A program made the translations under genes and the position numbers. A DNA stretch of 59,109 nucleotides from Deltaproteobacteria bacterium (lineage in GTDB: Bacteria > Desulfobacterota > Desulfobulbia > Desulfobulbales > JAJRZW01): contig JAJRZW010000059.1 of assembly GCA_024275015.1 (NCBI GenBank), positions 1 through 59,109 on the forward strand. Direction: 5' to 3'. Below are positions 16,457-25,688 of this stretch, piece by piece. Numbering within the stretch: the stretch's first letter is position 1; the number at the start of each line of letters is the position of its first letter. The notes under the pieces were generated by a model. The model was not told the DNA's origin. It saw nothing but the letters and a program-made list of their open reading frames with translations, and made no database searches.

Positions 16457-19400
16457 ATGCCCCTTGAGATAATCAGTTCAAATCGCCTTGAGGTACTTGG
16501 CGATCATTTTATTGAGCGGATATCCGCTGCGCCACTGGCGCCGATGGCGGTTGAGCCAGTCCTGGTTCAGAGCCGGGGGATGGCCCGCTGGCTAAACCTG
16601 CGTCTGGCGGTGGCTCATAACATCGCGGCCGGGATCGAATATCTCTTTCCCAATAATTTTATTGATCAGCTGTTGCATTCCCTGATGCCCGAGGGCTCCG
16701 AACCTGTCCTCCGTCGTCGTGATCTCGCCTGGCAGGTGGCGGCGGTACTTGATCGCGGCGATCCTGACCCGGAGGTTATGGCATATGTTCGGGCCTCGGG
16801 TCTGCATCGTCTGCAGCTGGCCTTTGCCCTTGCCGATCGTTTTGATCAGTACACTGTTTATCGCGCCGATATGATCGCCGCCTGGGAGGCGGGGGATGAT
16901 GATCACTGGCAGGCGCGGCTCTGGCGGCGAATCCGGGATAAGAAAAATCAGGCCGGACGTTGTCCGCATCGGGGAGAAATGCTCGCCCGGCTCCGGGACA
17001 TGGCCGCGGATTCCACCGCCCTTGGCACGCACCTGCCGGAGCGACTGGCGATATTCGGGGTCTCTTCGTTGCCGTTGTTTCATATTGAGGTCCTTGCCGC
17101 CATTGCTGATAATTGTCGGGTGAGTTTTTATCTGCTTAACCCGTCCCGGCAATTATGGGACTATATCGCCGGACGGCGGCAGGTCTCCCGCCTTACCCGG
17201 GGGTTAAGCGTTGATCCGGCCGAATTTTATCTTGAGGGGCATAATAACCTTCTGGCCTCTCTTGGGGCCCAGGGGGCAGAACTTTTCAGGCTCCTGCGCC
17301 GTTATGATCCGTTGGAGGAAGAGCTTTTTCCCGTTTCCCGGCCGGTACCGGCCGGTGATCCCCTGCGGCTGTTACAGGAGGATATTCTTGATGATGTCAG
17401 TGACCCGGAGCCGATATCCATCAGGGCCGCGGACCTGCGGCCGACGATATCGTTTCATGATTGCTCCGGCCGAATGCGCGAGGTCGAGGTACTGCGGGAG
17501 GAGCTTTGCGCCCTTTTTGCCGATGATCCTGAACTCGGCGCCGCTGATGTGGCGGTGATGGTCCCGGACATAGCCGCCTATGCCCCTCTTGTTGACGCGG
17601 TCTTCGGCGATGGCCGGGAACCGGAAATTCCCTACGCAATCGCCGACCGGCCGCTAGTGGCCGGGCACGGTCTGCTGGCCGCCTTCATGGATCTTCTTGA
17701 TCTTGGCCGTAATCGTTTCCGTCTGAGCGCGGTCATGGCCCTGCTTGAGAAGGAACCGGTGCGGAACCGTTTTTCCCTGTCCGAGGCGGAGGTCGGTATG
17801 ATTGCCTCCTGGTTTGACGACGCCGGAGTGCGTTGGGGGATTGATCCCACTGATCGCGAGAGCCGCGGGTTGCCGTCGAATCCGGAGAACAGCTGGCAGG
17901 CCGGGATTGACCGTCTCCTCATGGGATATGCCACCGGAATCGTCCCCGGTTGCGCCACCGTTGCCGGGGTCGCGCCGTTGAGGGCCTTTGCTAACGCAGA
18001 GGCAGAGCTTGTCGGGCGGGCCGTTGCCGCTGTTGACACCATTTTTGCCGTCTGCCGGGAATTTGCCGTTGCCGCTGCTCCGGGCTGCTGGAGTGAACGT
18101 CTGCGGCGGATGATTGACCTCTGTCTTGCCCCGGGGGGGGAAGAAGAGGCCGAGTTCGCGTCGCTGCTGGAACTCATGGACTCGCTTGCCGCCGGTGAAG
18201 CTTACGGCCTGTCCACGAAACTCTCCATCGATGAAATCGTCAGCTTCTTTTCCCGCGAGATCAGCGGCGAACGCCGTACCGGCGGATTTCTGAGCGGTAG
18301 GTTGACTTTCTGCGAGCTTCTTCCCATGCGTTCGATTCCCTTTGAGGTCATCTGTCTTTTAGGCATGGACTATGACGCCTTTCCCCGGCGCGATCGTTTT
18401 GGCAGCCTTGATCTGATGGCGGCCAATCCCCGTCCCGGTGATCGTTCGCGGCGCCAGGACGACCGATATCTTTTTCTTGAGATCCTTATTTCGGCCAGGA
18501 GCCGGATTTATTTAAGCTTTGTCGGCCGCGACTGTTCGTCAAACACCCAACGACCGCCTTCGGTGCTGTTGAGCGAGCTTGGCGATTATCTTGATCGCCG
18601 TTTTATCATCAATGACCGGGACGACACCTGCGCCAGCGCGATATTGAGTTACCGGCATCCGGTTTCGCCCTGGAGTCCGCTGGCGTTTGATCCCGCGGCC
18701 CCGGCCAGTTTTTCCTGCGAAGACCTTGAATGCGCCCGGACTCTGGGCAAGGGGATTGATACCGCGACGATATTTGCCGGCCCCGATCTGGGTGGAGAAG
18801 ACCGACCAAAGGAGTTATCCCTTGATGACCTGCTTGCTTTTTTTATCAATCCGGCCCGGCATTTCTGCCGTAATGTCCTTCACCTGACCCTGCCGGAGGC
18901 GGAAAGGGGCCATGGGGATCTGGAATCATTTTCCATTTCTCCTTTTGCCGGTCACGATCTTGACCGGCGTATCCTTGAGACGCTGACCGCCGGTCTGGCC
19001 GCGGATACCTGTCTTGAAAGGGTTCGTTCCGAGGGTATTCTTCCCCATGGACCCAGGGGGGAGAAACTTTTCCGGGCCCGGGCCCGGGTCCTTGAACGCC
19101 TTGACCGGCAACGGCGAAGTCTGGCGCCGGGCGCGGCGGAGATGCTCCCGGTCACGATTATGGTTAACGGCACGGCGATAAAGGGTGAGATCGAGGTCTA
19201 CGGTGACAACCGGGTCGTCACGATCCGTCGCGGCGTAATCCGGGGGAGGGAGTTTGTCGGTCTGTGGCTCAGGGTTCTTGTCCTTGCCGTTGCCGTCGGC
19301 AGGGGCGAGGGGGTCATGCTGGGGGTTGAGAGACAATCCGTCCGGAACATGCGTCTGGCCATGCCGCCGGATCCGGCGGTCCGGCTCGCGGAAATGGTTG

Positions 19401-19669
19401 ATATCTTCCACCGTGGCAGCGAAAGGGTCCTGCCGTTTTTCCCTGACGCCGCCATGGTCATGGTGGAAAAAGAGGCAAAGGGCAAGGACCGCGGCCATGC
19501 CCTTGCCGCGGCGAGAAAGAAATACCGTTCTTCCCGGATCGGGGGATGGGGCGAGGCCGATGATCGTTGGGTGCGCTTCTGCTTTCAGGACGACGACCCC
19601 CTGGGGCCGGAGTTTATCGGACTGGCGCGACAGGTCTTCAATCCGATACTTGAGGCAAGAATTTTATGA
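16457..19669 (+). CDS. recC: RecBCD gamma subunit
   Basis: 1070 residues, close to E. coli RecC (about 1120). The N-terminus has the family pattern SNRLEVLGDHF then PVLVQSRGMARWLNLRLA; later segments DRFDQYTVYRADMIAAWEAG and GRLTFCELLPMRSIPFEVICLLGMDYDAFPR are also typical. RecC is the inactivated-helicase scaffold that scans for Chi and splits the strands in the RecBCD helicase-nuclease, which repairs double-strand breaks and degrades foreign linear DNA. Its stop overlaps the recB start by 4 bases (ATGA). No strong ribosome-binding site precedes the ATG. The third subunit, recD, is about 13 kb away. Confidence 0.93.
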   Translation: MPLEIISSNRLEVLGDHFIERISAAPLAPMAVEPVLVQSRGMARWLNLRLAVAHNIAAGIEYLFPNNFIDQLLHSLMPEGSEPVLRRRDLAWQVAAVLDRGDPDPEVMAYVRASGLHRLQLAFALADRFDQYTVYRADMIAAWEAGDDDHWQARLWRRIRDKKNQAGRCPHRGEMLARLRDMAADSTALGTHLPERLAIFGVSSLPLFHIEVLAAIADNCRVSFYLLNPSRQLWDYIAGRRQVSRLTRGLSVDPAEFYLEGHNNLLASLGAQGAELFRLLRRYDPLEEELFPVSRPVPAGDPLRLLQEDILDDVSDPEPISIRAADLRPTISFHDCSGRMREVEVLREELCALFADDPELGAADVAVMVPDIAAYAPLVDAVFGDGREPEIPYAIADRPLVAGHGLLAAFMDLLDLGRNRFRLSAVMALLEKEPVRNRFSLSEAEVGMIASWFDDAGVRWGIDPTDRESRGLPSNPENSWQAGIDRLLMGYATGIVPGCATVAGVAPLRAFANAEAELVGRAVAAVDTIFAVCREFAVAAAPGCWSERLRRMIDLCLAPGGEEEAEFASLLELMDSLAAGEAYGLSTKLSIDEIVSFFSREISGERRTGGFLSGRLTFCELLPMRSIPFEVICLLGMDYDAFPRRDRFGSLDLMAANPRPGDRSRRQDDRYLFLEILISARSRIYLSFVGRDCSSNTQRPPSVLLSELGDYLDRRFIINDRDDTCASAILSYRHPVSPWSPLAFDPAAPASFSCEDLECARTLGKGIDTATIFAGPDLGGEDRPKELSLDDLLAFFINPARHFCRNVLHLTLPEAERGHGDLESFSISPFAGHDLDRRILETLTAGLAADTCLERVRSEGILPHGPRGEKLFRARARVLERLDRQRRSLAPGAAEMLPVTIMVNGTAIKGEIEVYGDNRVVTIRRGVIRGREFVGLWLRVLVLAVAVGRGEGVMLGVERQSVRNMRLAMPPDPAVRLAEMVDIFHRGSERVLPFFPDAAMVMVEKEAKGKDRGHALAAARKKYRSSRIGGWGEADDRWVRFCFQDDDPLGPEFIGLARQVFNPILEARIL

Positions 19670-22600
19670 GCGTCGAGCGCCTTTTTTCCTTTCCTCTTAA
19701 GGGACTGAATCTGATAGAGGCCAGTGCCGGCACCGGCAAGACCTATACCATCTCCGCCCTGGTACTGCGGCTGCTTTTAGAGGAGGACGGTGATATCAGC
19801 CGTATTCTGGTGGTCACTTTTTCCGAGGCCGCGGCCGCGGACCTGCGCCGGCAGATCCGCGAAAAAATTCGTCTGGCCCACCTAGCCTTTGTCGAGCCGG
19901 AGAGGGAAGAAAAGGATGAATTCATCTCCCGGTTGCGAAAGAACTGCGCTGACAAGGCCCGGGCCGCCCGTCGTCTTGCCGCTGCCCTCCAGGGATTTGA
20001 CGAGGCCGCGATTTATACCATTCATGGTTTCTGCCTTCGGGTCCTGCAGGAAAATAGTCTTGCCGGCAAGATTCTCTTTGACGCCTGTCTGACCCCTGAC
20101 AGCCGTCCCCTGATCCGTCAGGTGGGTGAGGATTTTTTTCGCCGCCGTTTTTATGACTGCGTTTACGACTACGCCGCCGCAATTGGAGACGTCTTTGTGC
20201 CGGAAAAACTTGAGGACCTCATGACCGGGGTCACGATCCGTGAAGGGGACGAGATCCTGCCCCCTCATGATCCCGAAGCCGGGCCGCGTCTGCTGGGGTT
20301 GATTAAGAAATTGGAACTCGCCCTGAAACGATTGCGGCGGAGCTGGCAGGCGTGCCGGGACGAGGTCGGTGATCTCCTTTGTAAGGCCATAACCGCCGGG
20401 GAGTTGAACGGCGTATCCTATAAGATCGCCGGGATTGAGGAATGGTTTGCCGTGGTTGACGACATCTGTGCCGCAAGCGGGGTTGATCTTGTTCGGAAAA
20501 AAGGGGGGATGCCGGCGCAATTGTCCGCTACGGTATTGGCGAAAAAGACCAATAAGGGCCGACAAACGCCGCAGCATGATTTTTTTGTCCTTGCCGGGGA
20601 AATGATCGAATTACAGGAGGCCGCGGTCGCGGCCCGGGAGTCCCTGGTGGTTGACCTTGCCGCCGGCTTTCTCCGTCGGGCGGGCCGGGAGATTGCCGGG
20701 ATCAGGGGGCAGCGGGGCGAGCTTGGTTTTGATGATCTCCTCTTTAACCTTGCCCAGGCCCTGGCCGGGGATGGCGGTTGTCTTGCCGGGGTGATTCGTG
20801 AGCGTTATCCCCGGGCCTTTATCGATGAGTTTCAGGATACCGATTACCTTCAATTCGCCATCTTCCGGGCAATATACCATGGCCGGAACGAGGCCCTGCT
20901 TTACCTGATAGGTGACCCCAAACAGTCGATTTACGGTTTTCGCGGCGCTGATCTCAAGGTCTATCTTGCCGCCCGGGCCCTGGCCGACTGTTGTTTCCCC
21001 CTGGACCGCAATTACCGTTCGACCCCGGCGCTGGTGGCGGCGGTGAACCGTGTTTTCATGCGGCCGGAGAATCCTTTTCTGCTCAGGGAAATCGGGCCCT
21101 TTCCCGAGGCCCGAAGTGCCGCCGTGGTCAGTGATGTATTGACGGTTGCCGGAGACAGTGATGCCGTCATGCGGATTGTCCTCTGTCATCGCTCGGCGGA
21201 TCTGGTGGAAAAGGGGCGGGCATTAACCAATGACGTGGGCGAGACCATGGTCTGTGATTGGCTGGTGGCCGAGATCAGGCGTCTGATCGCCGCCGGTGGC
21301 AAGGGAGCGGCGACCATCGGCCCCCACCCTCTTGCCGCTGGCGATATCGCGGTTCTGGTTCGTAATAACCGCCATGCCCACCTGGTGCAGAAGCGGCTGG
21401 CCGCGGCCGGGGTGGCCTCGGTTCTTTTCAGTGGCGAGAGCGTTTTTGCCGGACGTGAGGCCCGGGACCTGCTGATTGTGCTCACCGCCGTGAGTCGGCC
21501 TCTTGATCAGCGTTGTTTCCGCGCCGCCCTGTTGACCCTGTTTTTCGGTCTGAGCGTGGATGAGCTTGTCGCCCTTGACGGGGAAGGGGGCGAGCTTGAC
21601 CGCTGGCGGCAGCGTTTTTACGACTGGAACCATCTATGGCAGACCCAGGGGGTATTACGTCTGCTCCGGGTAATGGCGCGGCAATGTGGTTTGAAACGCC
21701 GCCTGGCCGCTCTTCCTCTCGGGGAACGACGCCTGACCAATTTTTTTCATCTTGCCGAGGTCCTTGAAAAGAGGAGTGGCCGGGGACGGGCCGGGGTTAG
21801 TGCATGCCTGCGGGTTCTGGGGGAGGAAATCGCCGCCCCGGGCCGGGACGAGGATGAAACCCAGCTTCGCCTTGAAAGCGATGCCCGCTGCGTGCAGATA
21901 ATTACCATGCATAAGTCCAAGGGCTTGCAATATCCGGTGGTCTTCTGTCCTTTTCTCTGGTGGGGACGTCAGGGGCGCAGGGCCGGGGCGGATGATCTCC
22001 CGCGACCGTTGAGGGTTCATCCTGGTGCCGACAGTGCTCCCGGGGTGGATCTGGGTTCCCCCGATTACGAGACCAGGCGGCGGGAGGCCGAGGTCGAGGA
22101 ACTGGCCGAGAGTATCCGCCTCTGCTATGTCGCTCTTACCCGGGCGGTGCATCGTTGCTATATGTTCTGGGGGGCGATGGGAACCAGTCCCGGCACATGC
22201 GCCCCGGCTTATCTCTTTCATCAGCACCTTGCTGACTCATGGCCGGTTACCGGCCGTGGGGCGGCGCGGCTTATTGTTGATCTCGGCGAGGACGGAATTA
22301 AGGCGGACCTGGCCGCGCTTGCCGGTGACCGTGGTGACATTGAAGTGATTGAGGCCCATGCCCGGTCCGTGTCTGCGGCCGCGGTGGAGGATGATGCCCC
22401 GGCCGCCGCCCTGGCCTGCCGGAGTATATCCCGGGAGATAGGGGTGGCGTGGCGGAACACGAGTTTTTCCGCCATCAGTGAGCATTCCGCTTGTTCTCCG
22501 CCGTCCTCCCCCGCCGTTGCCGCCGCCATTGACGCCTTTCCCCGGGGGGCAAGGTCGGGGCTGTTTTTTCACCGGATCCTCGAAGACCTTGACTTTGCCG

Positions 22601-23241
22601 ATTCATCCGGGTGGGACGCCATTGTCCGCGGACATCTGCGGGGATACGGTTTTGATGGCCGGTGGGAGGAACCGGTGCGGCGGATGCTCGACCGTCTGAT
22701 ACACCTTGCCCTCGGGGCTGAAGGCGTTTCCCTGGCCCGGGTCGGCCGGGATAAAAGGTGGTCGGAATTTGAGTTTCTTTTTCCCTGTGATTTTCGCGCC
22801 GCCGACCTTGCCGCGGTCTTTGCCGCCGCCGGCCGTGATTGGTCCCGGGACTTTTCCGCCCGGGTCGCCCGACTTTCTTCCGAGCGGATTGCCGGGTTCA
22901 TGAAGGGGTTCATTGACCTGGTTTTTGCGCGGGGAGGACGTTATTATATCGTCGACTGGAAGAGCAATTATCTCGGCAACGGAGCCGGGGCATACAGGGG
23001 CGATAACCTCACCGCTTCAATGGTCGCCGAGGGCTATATTCTCCAGTACCATCTCTACGTTGTCGCCCTTGATCGTTTTCTCGGTTCCAGGATGGATGAT
23101 TACGATTACGGGCGTCATTTCGGCGGGGTTTTTTATCCTTACCTGCGGGGGGTGGCCCATGGCTGCGGGGTTTTTGCCGACCGTCCGGAGGAAGAACTGG
23201 TCCGGCGGCTGGGGGAGAAGTTATCCCTAACCGTCCGTTAA
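19666..23241 (+). CDS. recB: RecBCD beta subunit (helicase-nuclease)
   Basis: 1191 residues. Walker A is ASAGTGKTYTI (residues 19-29), motif II is AFIDEFQDTDYLQ (about 383) and the GDPKQSIYGFRGAD motif follows. The RecB nuclease signature YYIVDWKSNYLG is intact near residue 1094, with its Asp and Lys. RecB is the 3'-5' motor and the only nuclease of the complex; its C-terminal domain also loads RecA. It is coupled to recC by an ATGA overlap. The last five codons (Leu-Thr-Val-Arg-stop) lie inside the terminal hairpin of an R1 element, so the natural C-terminus may have been changed slightly by insertion. Confidence 0.95.
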   Translation: MSVERLFSFPLKGLNLIEASAGTGKTYTISALVLRLLLEEDGDISRILVVTFSEAAAADLRRQIREKIRLAHLAFVEPEREEKDEFISRLRKNCADKARAARRLAAALQGFDEAAIYTIHGFCLRVLQENSLAGKILFDACLTPDSRPLIRQVGEDFFRRRFYDCVYDYAAAIGDVFVPEKLEDLMTGVTIREGDEILPPHDPEAGPRLLGLIKKLELALKRLRRSWQACRDEVGDLLCKAITAGELNGVSYKIAGIEEWFAVVDDICAASGVDLVRKKGGMPAQLSATVLAKKTNKGRQTPQHDFFVLAGEMIELQEAAVAARESLVVDLAAGFLRRAGREIAGIRGQRGELGFDDLLFNLAQALAGDGGCLAGVIRERYPRAFIDEFQDTDYLQFAIFRAIYHGRNEALLYLIGDPKQSIYGFRGADLKVYLAARALADCCFPLDRNYRSTPALVAAVNRVFMRPENPFLLREIGPFPEARSAAVVSDVLTVAGDSDAVMRIVLCHRSADLVEKGRALTNDVGETMVCDWLVAEIRRLIAAGGKGAATIGPHPLAAGDIAVLVRNNRHAHLVQKRLAAAGVASVLFSGESVFAGREARDLLIVLTAVSRPLDQRCFRAALLTLFFGLSVDELVALDGEGGELDRWRQRFYDWNHLWQTQGVLRLLRVMARQCGLKRRLAALPLGERRLTNFFHLAEVLEKRSGRGRAGVSACLRVLGEEIAAPGRDEDETQLRLESDARCVQIITMHKSKGLQYPVVFCPFLWWGRQGRRAGADDLPRPLRVHPGADSAPGVDLGSPDYETRRREAEVEELAESIRLCYVALTRAVHRCYMFWGAMGTSPGTCAPAYLFHQHLADSWPVTGRGAARLIVDLGEDGIKADLAALAGDRGDIEVIEAHARSVSAAAVEDDAPAAALACRSISREIGVAWRNTSFSAISEHSACSPPSSPAVAAAIDAFPRGARSGLFFHRILEDLDFADSSGWDAIVRGHLRGYGFDGRWEEPVRRMLDRLIHLALGAEGVSLARVGRDKRWSEFEFLFPCDFRAADLAAVFAAAGRDWSRDFSARVARLSSERIAGFMKGFIDLVFARGGRYYIVDWKSNYLGNGAGAYRGDNLTASMVAEGYILQYHLYVVALDRFLGSRMDDYDYGRHFGGVFYPYLRGVAHGCGVFADRPEEELVRRLGEKLSLTVR

Positions 23242-23360
23242 AAAAACGGACGGTTAGGGGCGCATGTCCGCGCCGCCGATTTTGCCGGATTAAAAACCCC
23301 GGTGAAATCGAGAGGTTGGCCGGAACTTGTTTTGGTCAACCGGTCTGTGAACGAACGTTA
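23225..23360 (-). repeat. R1 element overlapping the recB 3' end
   Basis: A 15-bp perfect stem (23225-23239 with 23245-23259, loop AAAAA) forms the first hairpin and includes the recB stop codon. Next come the R1 inner parts: GCCGCCGATTTTG, GGTGAAATCGAGAGG and TTGGCCGGAACTTGTTTTGG. The far end is degenerate, so the right boundary is approximate. The orientation is that of the copy at 42074. Confidence 0.8.
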
Positions 23361-23390
23361 AGGATTGTTGGATTAGTAACAAACATGTCG

Positions 23391-23511
23391 AGGGCTAGGT
23401 AAAAAATCGATATACAGAAGGAGTAGGGTATCCTTGTGATCGAGGCCATGTATATGGCGTGTTAGGCGCAAGAATGTCCTACGGTGCGGTAGATCGTAAT
23501 TACGACGCCAT
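23391..23511 (+). repeat. R3 element
   Basis: Shares its left part (GCTAGGTAAAAAATCGATAT, then ACAG and GGGTAT) and its end (TACGACGCCAT) with the copy at 53345-53469. The ATGGCGTCGTAA-type end resembles R2 ends. It lies 27 bases before the histidine kinase start. Confidence 0.7.
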
Positions 23512-23537
23512 CAATAATTTCAATCGGGAGCCGGGAA

Positions 23538-24665
23538 ATGGCGGAGAAAGGTATGCATGACAAAGAGATAAAAAATCATCCCGGCTGTCGGATGACCGAC
23601 AGCCCTCCGGATCATCCCTGTATCTTTATCGAGGTTATGAAGAATATCGAGACCGGAATTATCATTCTCAACGTCTGCGGGGAGGAGGTATTCTTCATCA
23701 ATAAACATGCCTCCCGTATTCTCGAATTCATCAAAACTCCGACCAATTTCGACAACCTCCGCCTTCTTTTCGGCAGTGAGCTTGACAATATTACCGGCGG
23801 CGGCAAGAAATCGTCGAAAACCGTGATCAAGTGTGATCACCGTGCCTTTGGCTATACCCTCTATTCCATGGAAAAGGAAAAGGATCTGGTCATGGTTTTT
23901 ATTCGGGATATCACTGACCAGAGCCGTCTCGACGCCATCGACGAGGCCAGCGAGATGATGAATAATATCAGTTACCTTTTTTCCGGTATCCGCCATGAGA
24001 TCGGCAATCCCCTTAATTCAATGAAGATGGCCCTGACCGTTTTGAATAACGGTCTGTCCCGGTTTGAGGAGGATGATATCAAGGTCTATCTCAAGCGGAT
24101 GGGGGATGATATAGCCAAGATGGAGGTACTGCTGAAGAGTTTCAAGAATTTTAACATGTTCGAGACCCCCAGAACCAAGGCGGTTGATCTTGTTGATTTT
24201 TTCAAAAGCCTGACCCAGCTCATCGGCGCTGACGTCCGCAACAAGGACATAGACATCAGCGTTGATATCCTGCCTGAATCCCGCTGGGCCAAGGTCGACA
24301 CCCGGGCCTTGCAGCATGTGGCGATGAACATTATGGCCAACGCCATGGATGCCCTTGACGGGCGCCCGGTTAAGTTTCTCAAGATCACCGGCGAGGCGGT
24401 GGGGGAGATGATCCTTCTGTCGATTACCGACAGCGGTTGCGGTATGCCCGAGGATCTGCTCAACGATATATTCAAGCCCTTCTATACCACCAAGCCCCAT
24501 GGTACCGGTCTGGGAATGGTTATCTCGAAAAAGATGCTGGCGCAGATGAACTGCGGCATTGAAATTTCAAGCCAGCCTGAGGTCGGGACCACGGTCACCC
24601 TGACCCTGCCCCGCTGTGATCCACCCGAGGGGGTGCCCCTTGATCCGGCGGTGCAATACAGTTGA
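23538..24665 (+). CDS. Soluble histidine kinase with PAS-like N-terminus
   Basis: 375 residues with no membrane segment. Residues about 30-125 form a PAS-like fold (IETGIIILNVCGEEVFFINKHASRILEF). The dimerisation box holds the acceptor His in FSGIRHEIGNPLNSMKMAL. The ATPase domain has N box MNIMANAMDALDG, G1 ITDSGCGMPEDLL, F box IFKPFYTT and G2 PHGTGLGMVISKKM. A GGGAG site is next to the ATG. No receiver gene is adjacent. The next gene, 106 bases on, is a membrane heme protein with a HAMP domain but no output domain, so the kinase could be its cytoplasmic partner; that is an inference. Confidence 0.9.
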   Translation: MAEKGMHDKEIKNHPGCRMTDSPPDHPCIFIEVMKNIETGIIILNVCGEEVFFINKHASRILEFIKTPTNFDNLRLLFGSELDNITGGGKKSSKTVIKCDHRAFGYTLYSMEKEKDLVMVFIRDITDQSRLDAIDEASEMMNNISYLFSGIRHEIGNPLNSMKMALTVLNNGLSRFEEDDIKVYLKRMGDDIAKMEVLLKSFKNFNMFETPRTKAVDLVDFFKSLTQLIGADVRNKDIDISVDILPESRWAKVDTRALQHVAMNIMANAMDALDGRPVKFLKITGEAVGEMILLSITDSGCGMPEDLLNDIFKPFYTTKPHGTGLGMVISKKMLAQMNCGIEISSQPEVGTTVTLTLPRCDPPEGVPLDPAVQYS

Positions 24666-24683
24666 CCGGGGGGTAAAGATTGC

Positions 24684-24712
24684 TTGACAGTGGTGAGTTG
24701 CTTAACTACCCT
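24684..24712 (+). promoter_or_regulatory. Candidate promoter for the c-heme receptor gene
   Basis: TTGACA (24684-24689), a 17-base spacer and TACCCT (24707-24712). The -35 is perfect, the -10 is weak. The ATG follows 60 bases later. Confidence 0.35.
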
Positions 24713-24771
24713 GTTTTATTGATGTATGTCGTGTTTGATATGAGGAAAATGAAAAGGAGGGATTAAGGCTT

Positions 24772-25683
24772 ATGGCACTCAAGAAGATTCGCAGGAAGAT
24801 GGGGATCAGGTCAAAATTCGTGGTTATGCTCGGCGCTTTCGGGATGATCGCCCTGATCGCCATGGGGTACGGTGCCTATTGGTTCAGCGTCAAGCGGACC
24901 ATGTCCGAGGCCGAGACCAAGGCCAATGTGATCTTCAGTTATATCATGGCCCAGAGGTCATATTTCAATCAGTACCAGCGACCGTTGATCAACGTCCTGG
25001 TTGAAAAGGACCGTTTTTACCCCGAACTCATGAGTCAGTTCGGCATTACCCGCCGGACTCTCGATCTGGTAAAGGACGAACTTTCCGGCTATCTCTTCAA
25101 ACAGGCGTCGATGAATCCCATGTGGCCGGACAATAAGGCCGATCTCCAGGAAGAGAAGATGATTAACGCCTTCCGCAAAGACCGCAAGACCAGAGAGCTT
25201 GACGGGATGCTGGAGAAGGGCGGTAAAACCTTTTATTATATGGCCAAGCCGGTACGCAAGGTAAGCAAACCCTGTCTTCACTGTCACGGCAAGGTCAGTG
25301 ATGCCCCCAAGGACCTGCTTGAGACCTACGGTAAAAAGAGCGGTCGTCCCTGGAAGACCGGCGAGGTCCCGGCCGCCTATGTCGTTTATGTTCCCATGGA
25401 TCAGGCGATCAGTGACGCCAGAAGGACGGCGGTGGAGCTTTTTGCTATCGGCGCCGCGATAATGCTCATCGCCCTCTTCGGTATCTGGCTTTTCCTCGAC
25501 CATCGTATCGTCAAGCCCCTGACCCTTCTCAGTGATATGACCGAGGAGGTCAGTATCGGCAAGAACATGGAACGGACCCTGTATTCCGAACGGATGAAGG
25601 ACGAGGTTGGAGGTCTTGCCAAATCTGTTGATCGACTCAGGATCAGCATGGTCAAGATGCTTAAACGACGGCAGGGAGACTGA
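24772..25683 (+). CDS. Tll0287-like (DUF3365) c-heme membrane receptor with HAMP
   Basis: 303 residues with an AGGAGG site about 10 bases upstream. One membrane helix is at residues 18-40 (FVVMLGAFGMIALIAMGYG), then a periplasmic domain of about 180 residues of the DUF3365/Tll0287 type. This has the phrase AQRSYFNQYQRPL and a single c-type heme motif CLHCHGK near residue 165. A second helix (about 222-243) leads to a HAMP domain (DHRIVKPLTLLSDMTEEVSIG...DEVGGLAKSVDRL), after which the protein ends. Such proteins sense redox state or small ligands through heme c. Lack of a kinase or methyl-acceptor domain is notable; the soluble kinase upstream could supply it. Confidence 0.88.
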   Translation: MALKKIRRKMGIRSKFVVMLGAFGMIALIAMGYGAYWFSVKRTMSEAETKANVIFSYIMAQRSYFNQYQRPLINVLVEKDRFYPELMSQFGITRRTLDLVKDELSGYLFKQASMNPMWPDNKADLQEEKMINAFRKDRKTRELDGMLEKGGKTFYYMAKPVRKVSKPCLHCHGKVSDAPKDLLETYGKKSGRPWKTGEVPAAYVVYVPMDQAISDARRTAVELFAIGAAIMLIALFGIWLFLDHRIVKPLTLLSDMTEEVSIGKNMERTLYSERMKDEVGGLAKSVDRLRISMVKMLKRRQGD

Positions 25684-25688
25684 TTTTG

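Noticed and set aside
16042-23241. SNF2 helicase plus recCB as an anti-phage island
   Set aside because: RecBCD is housekeeping repair; no typical defence partner (methylase, nuclease effector, Drm genes) lies beside the helicase.
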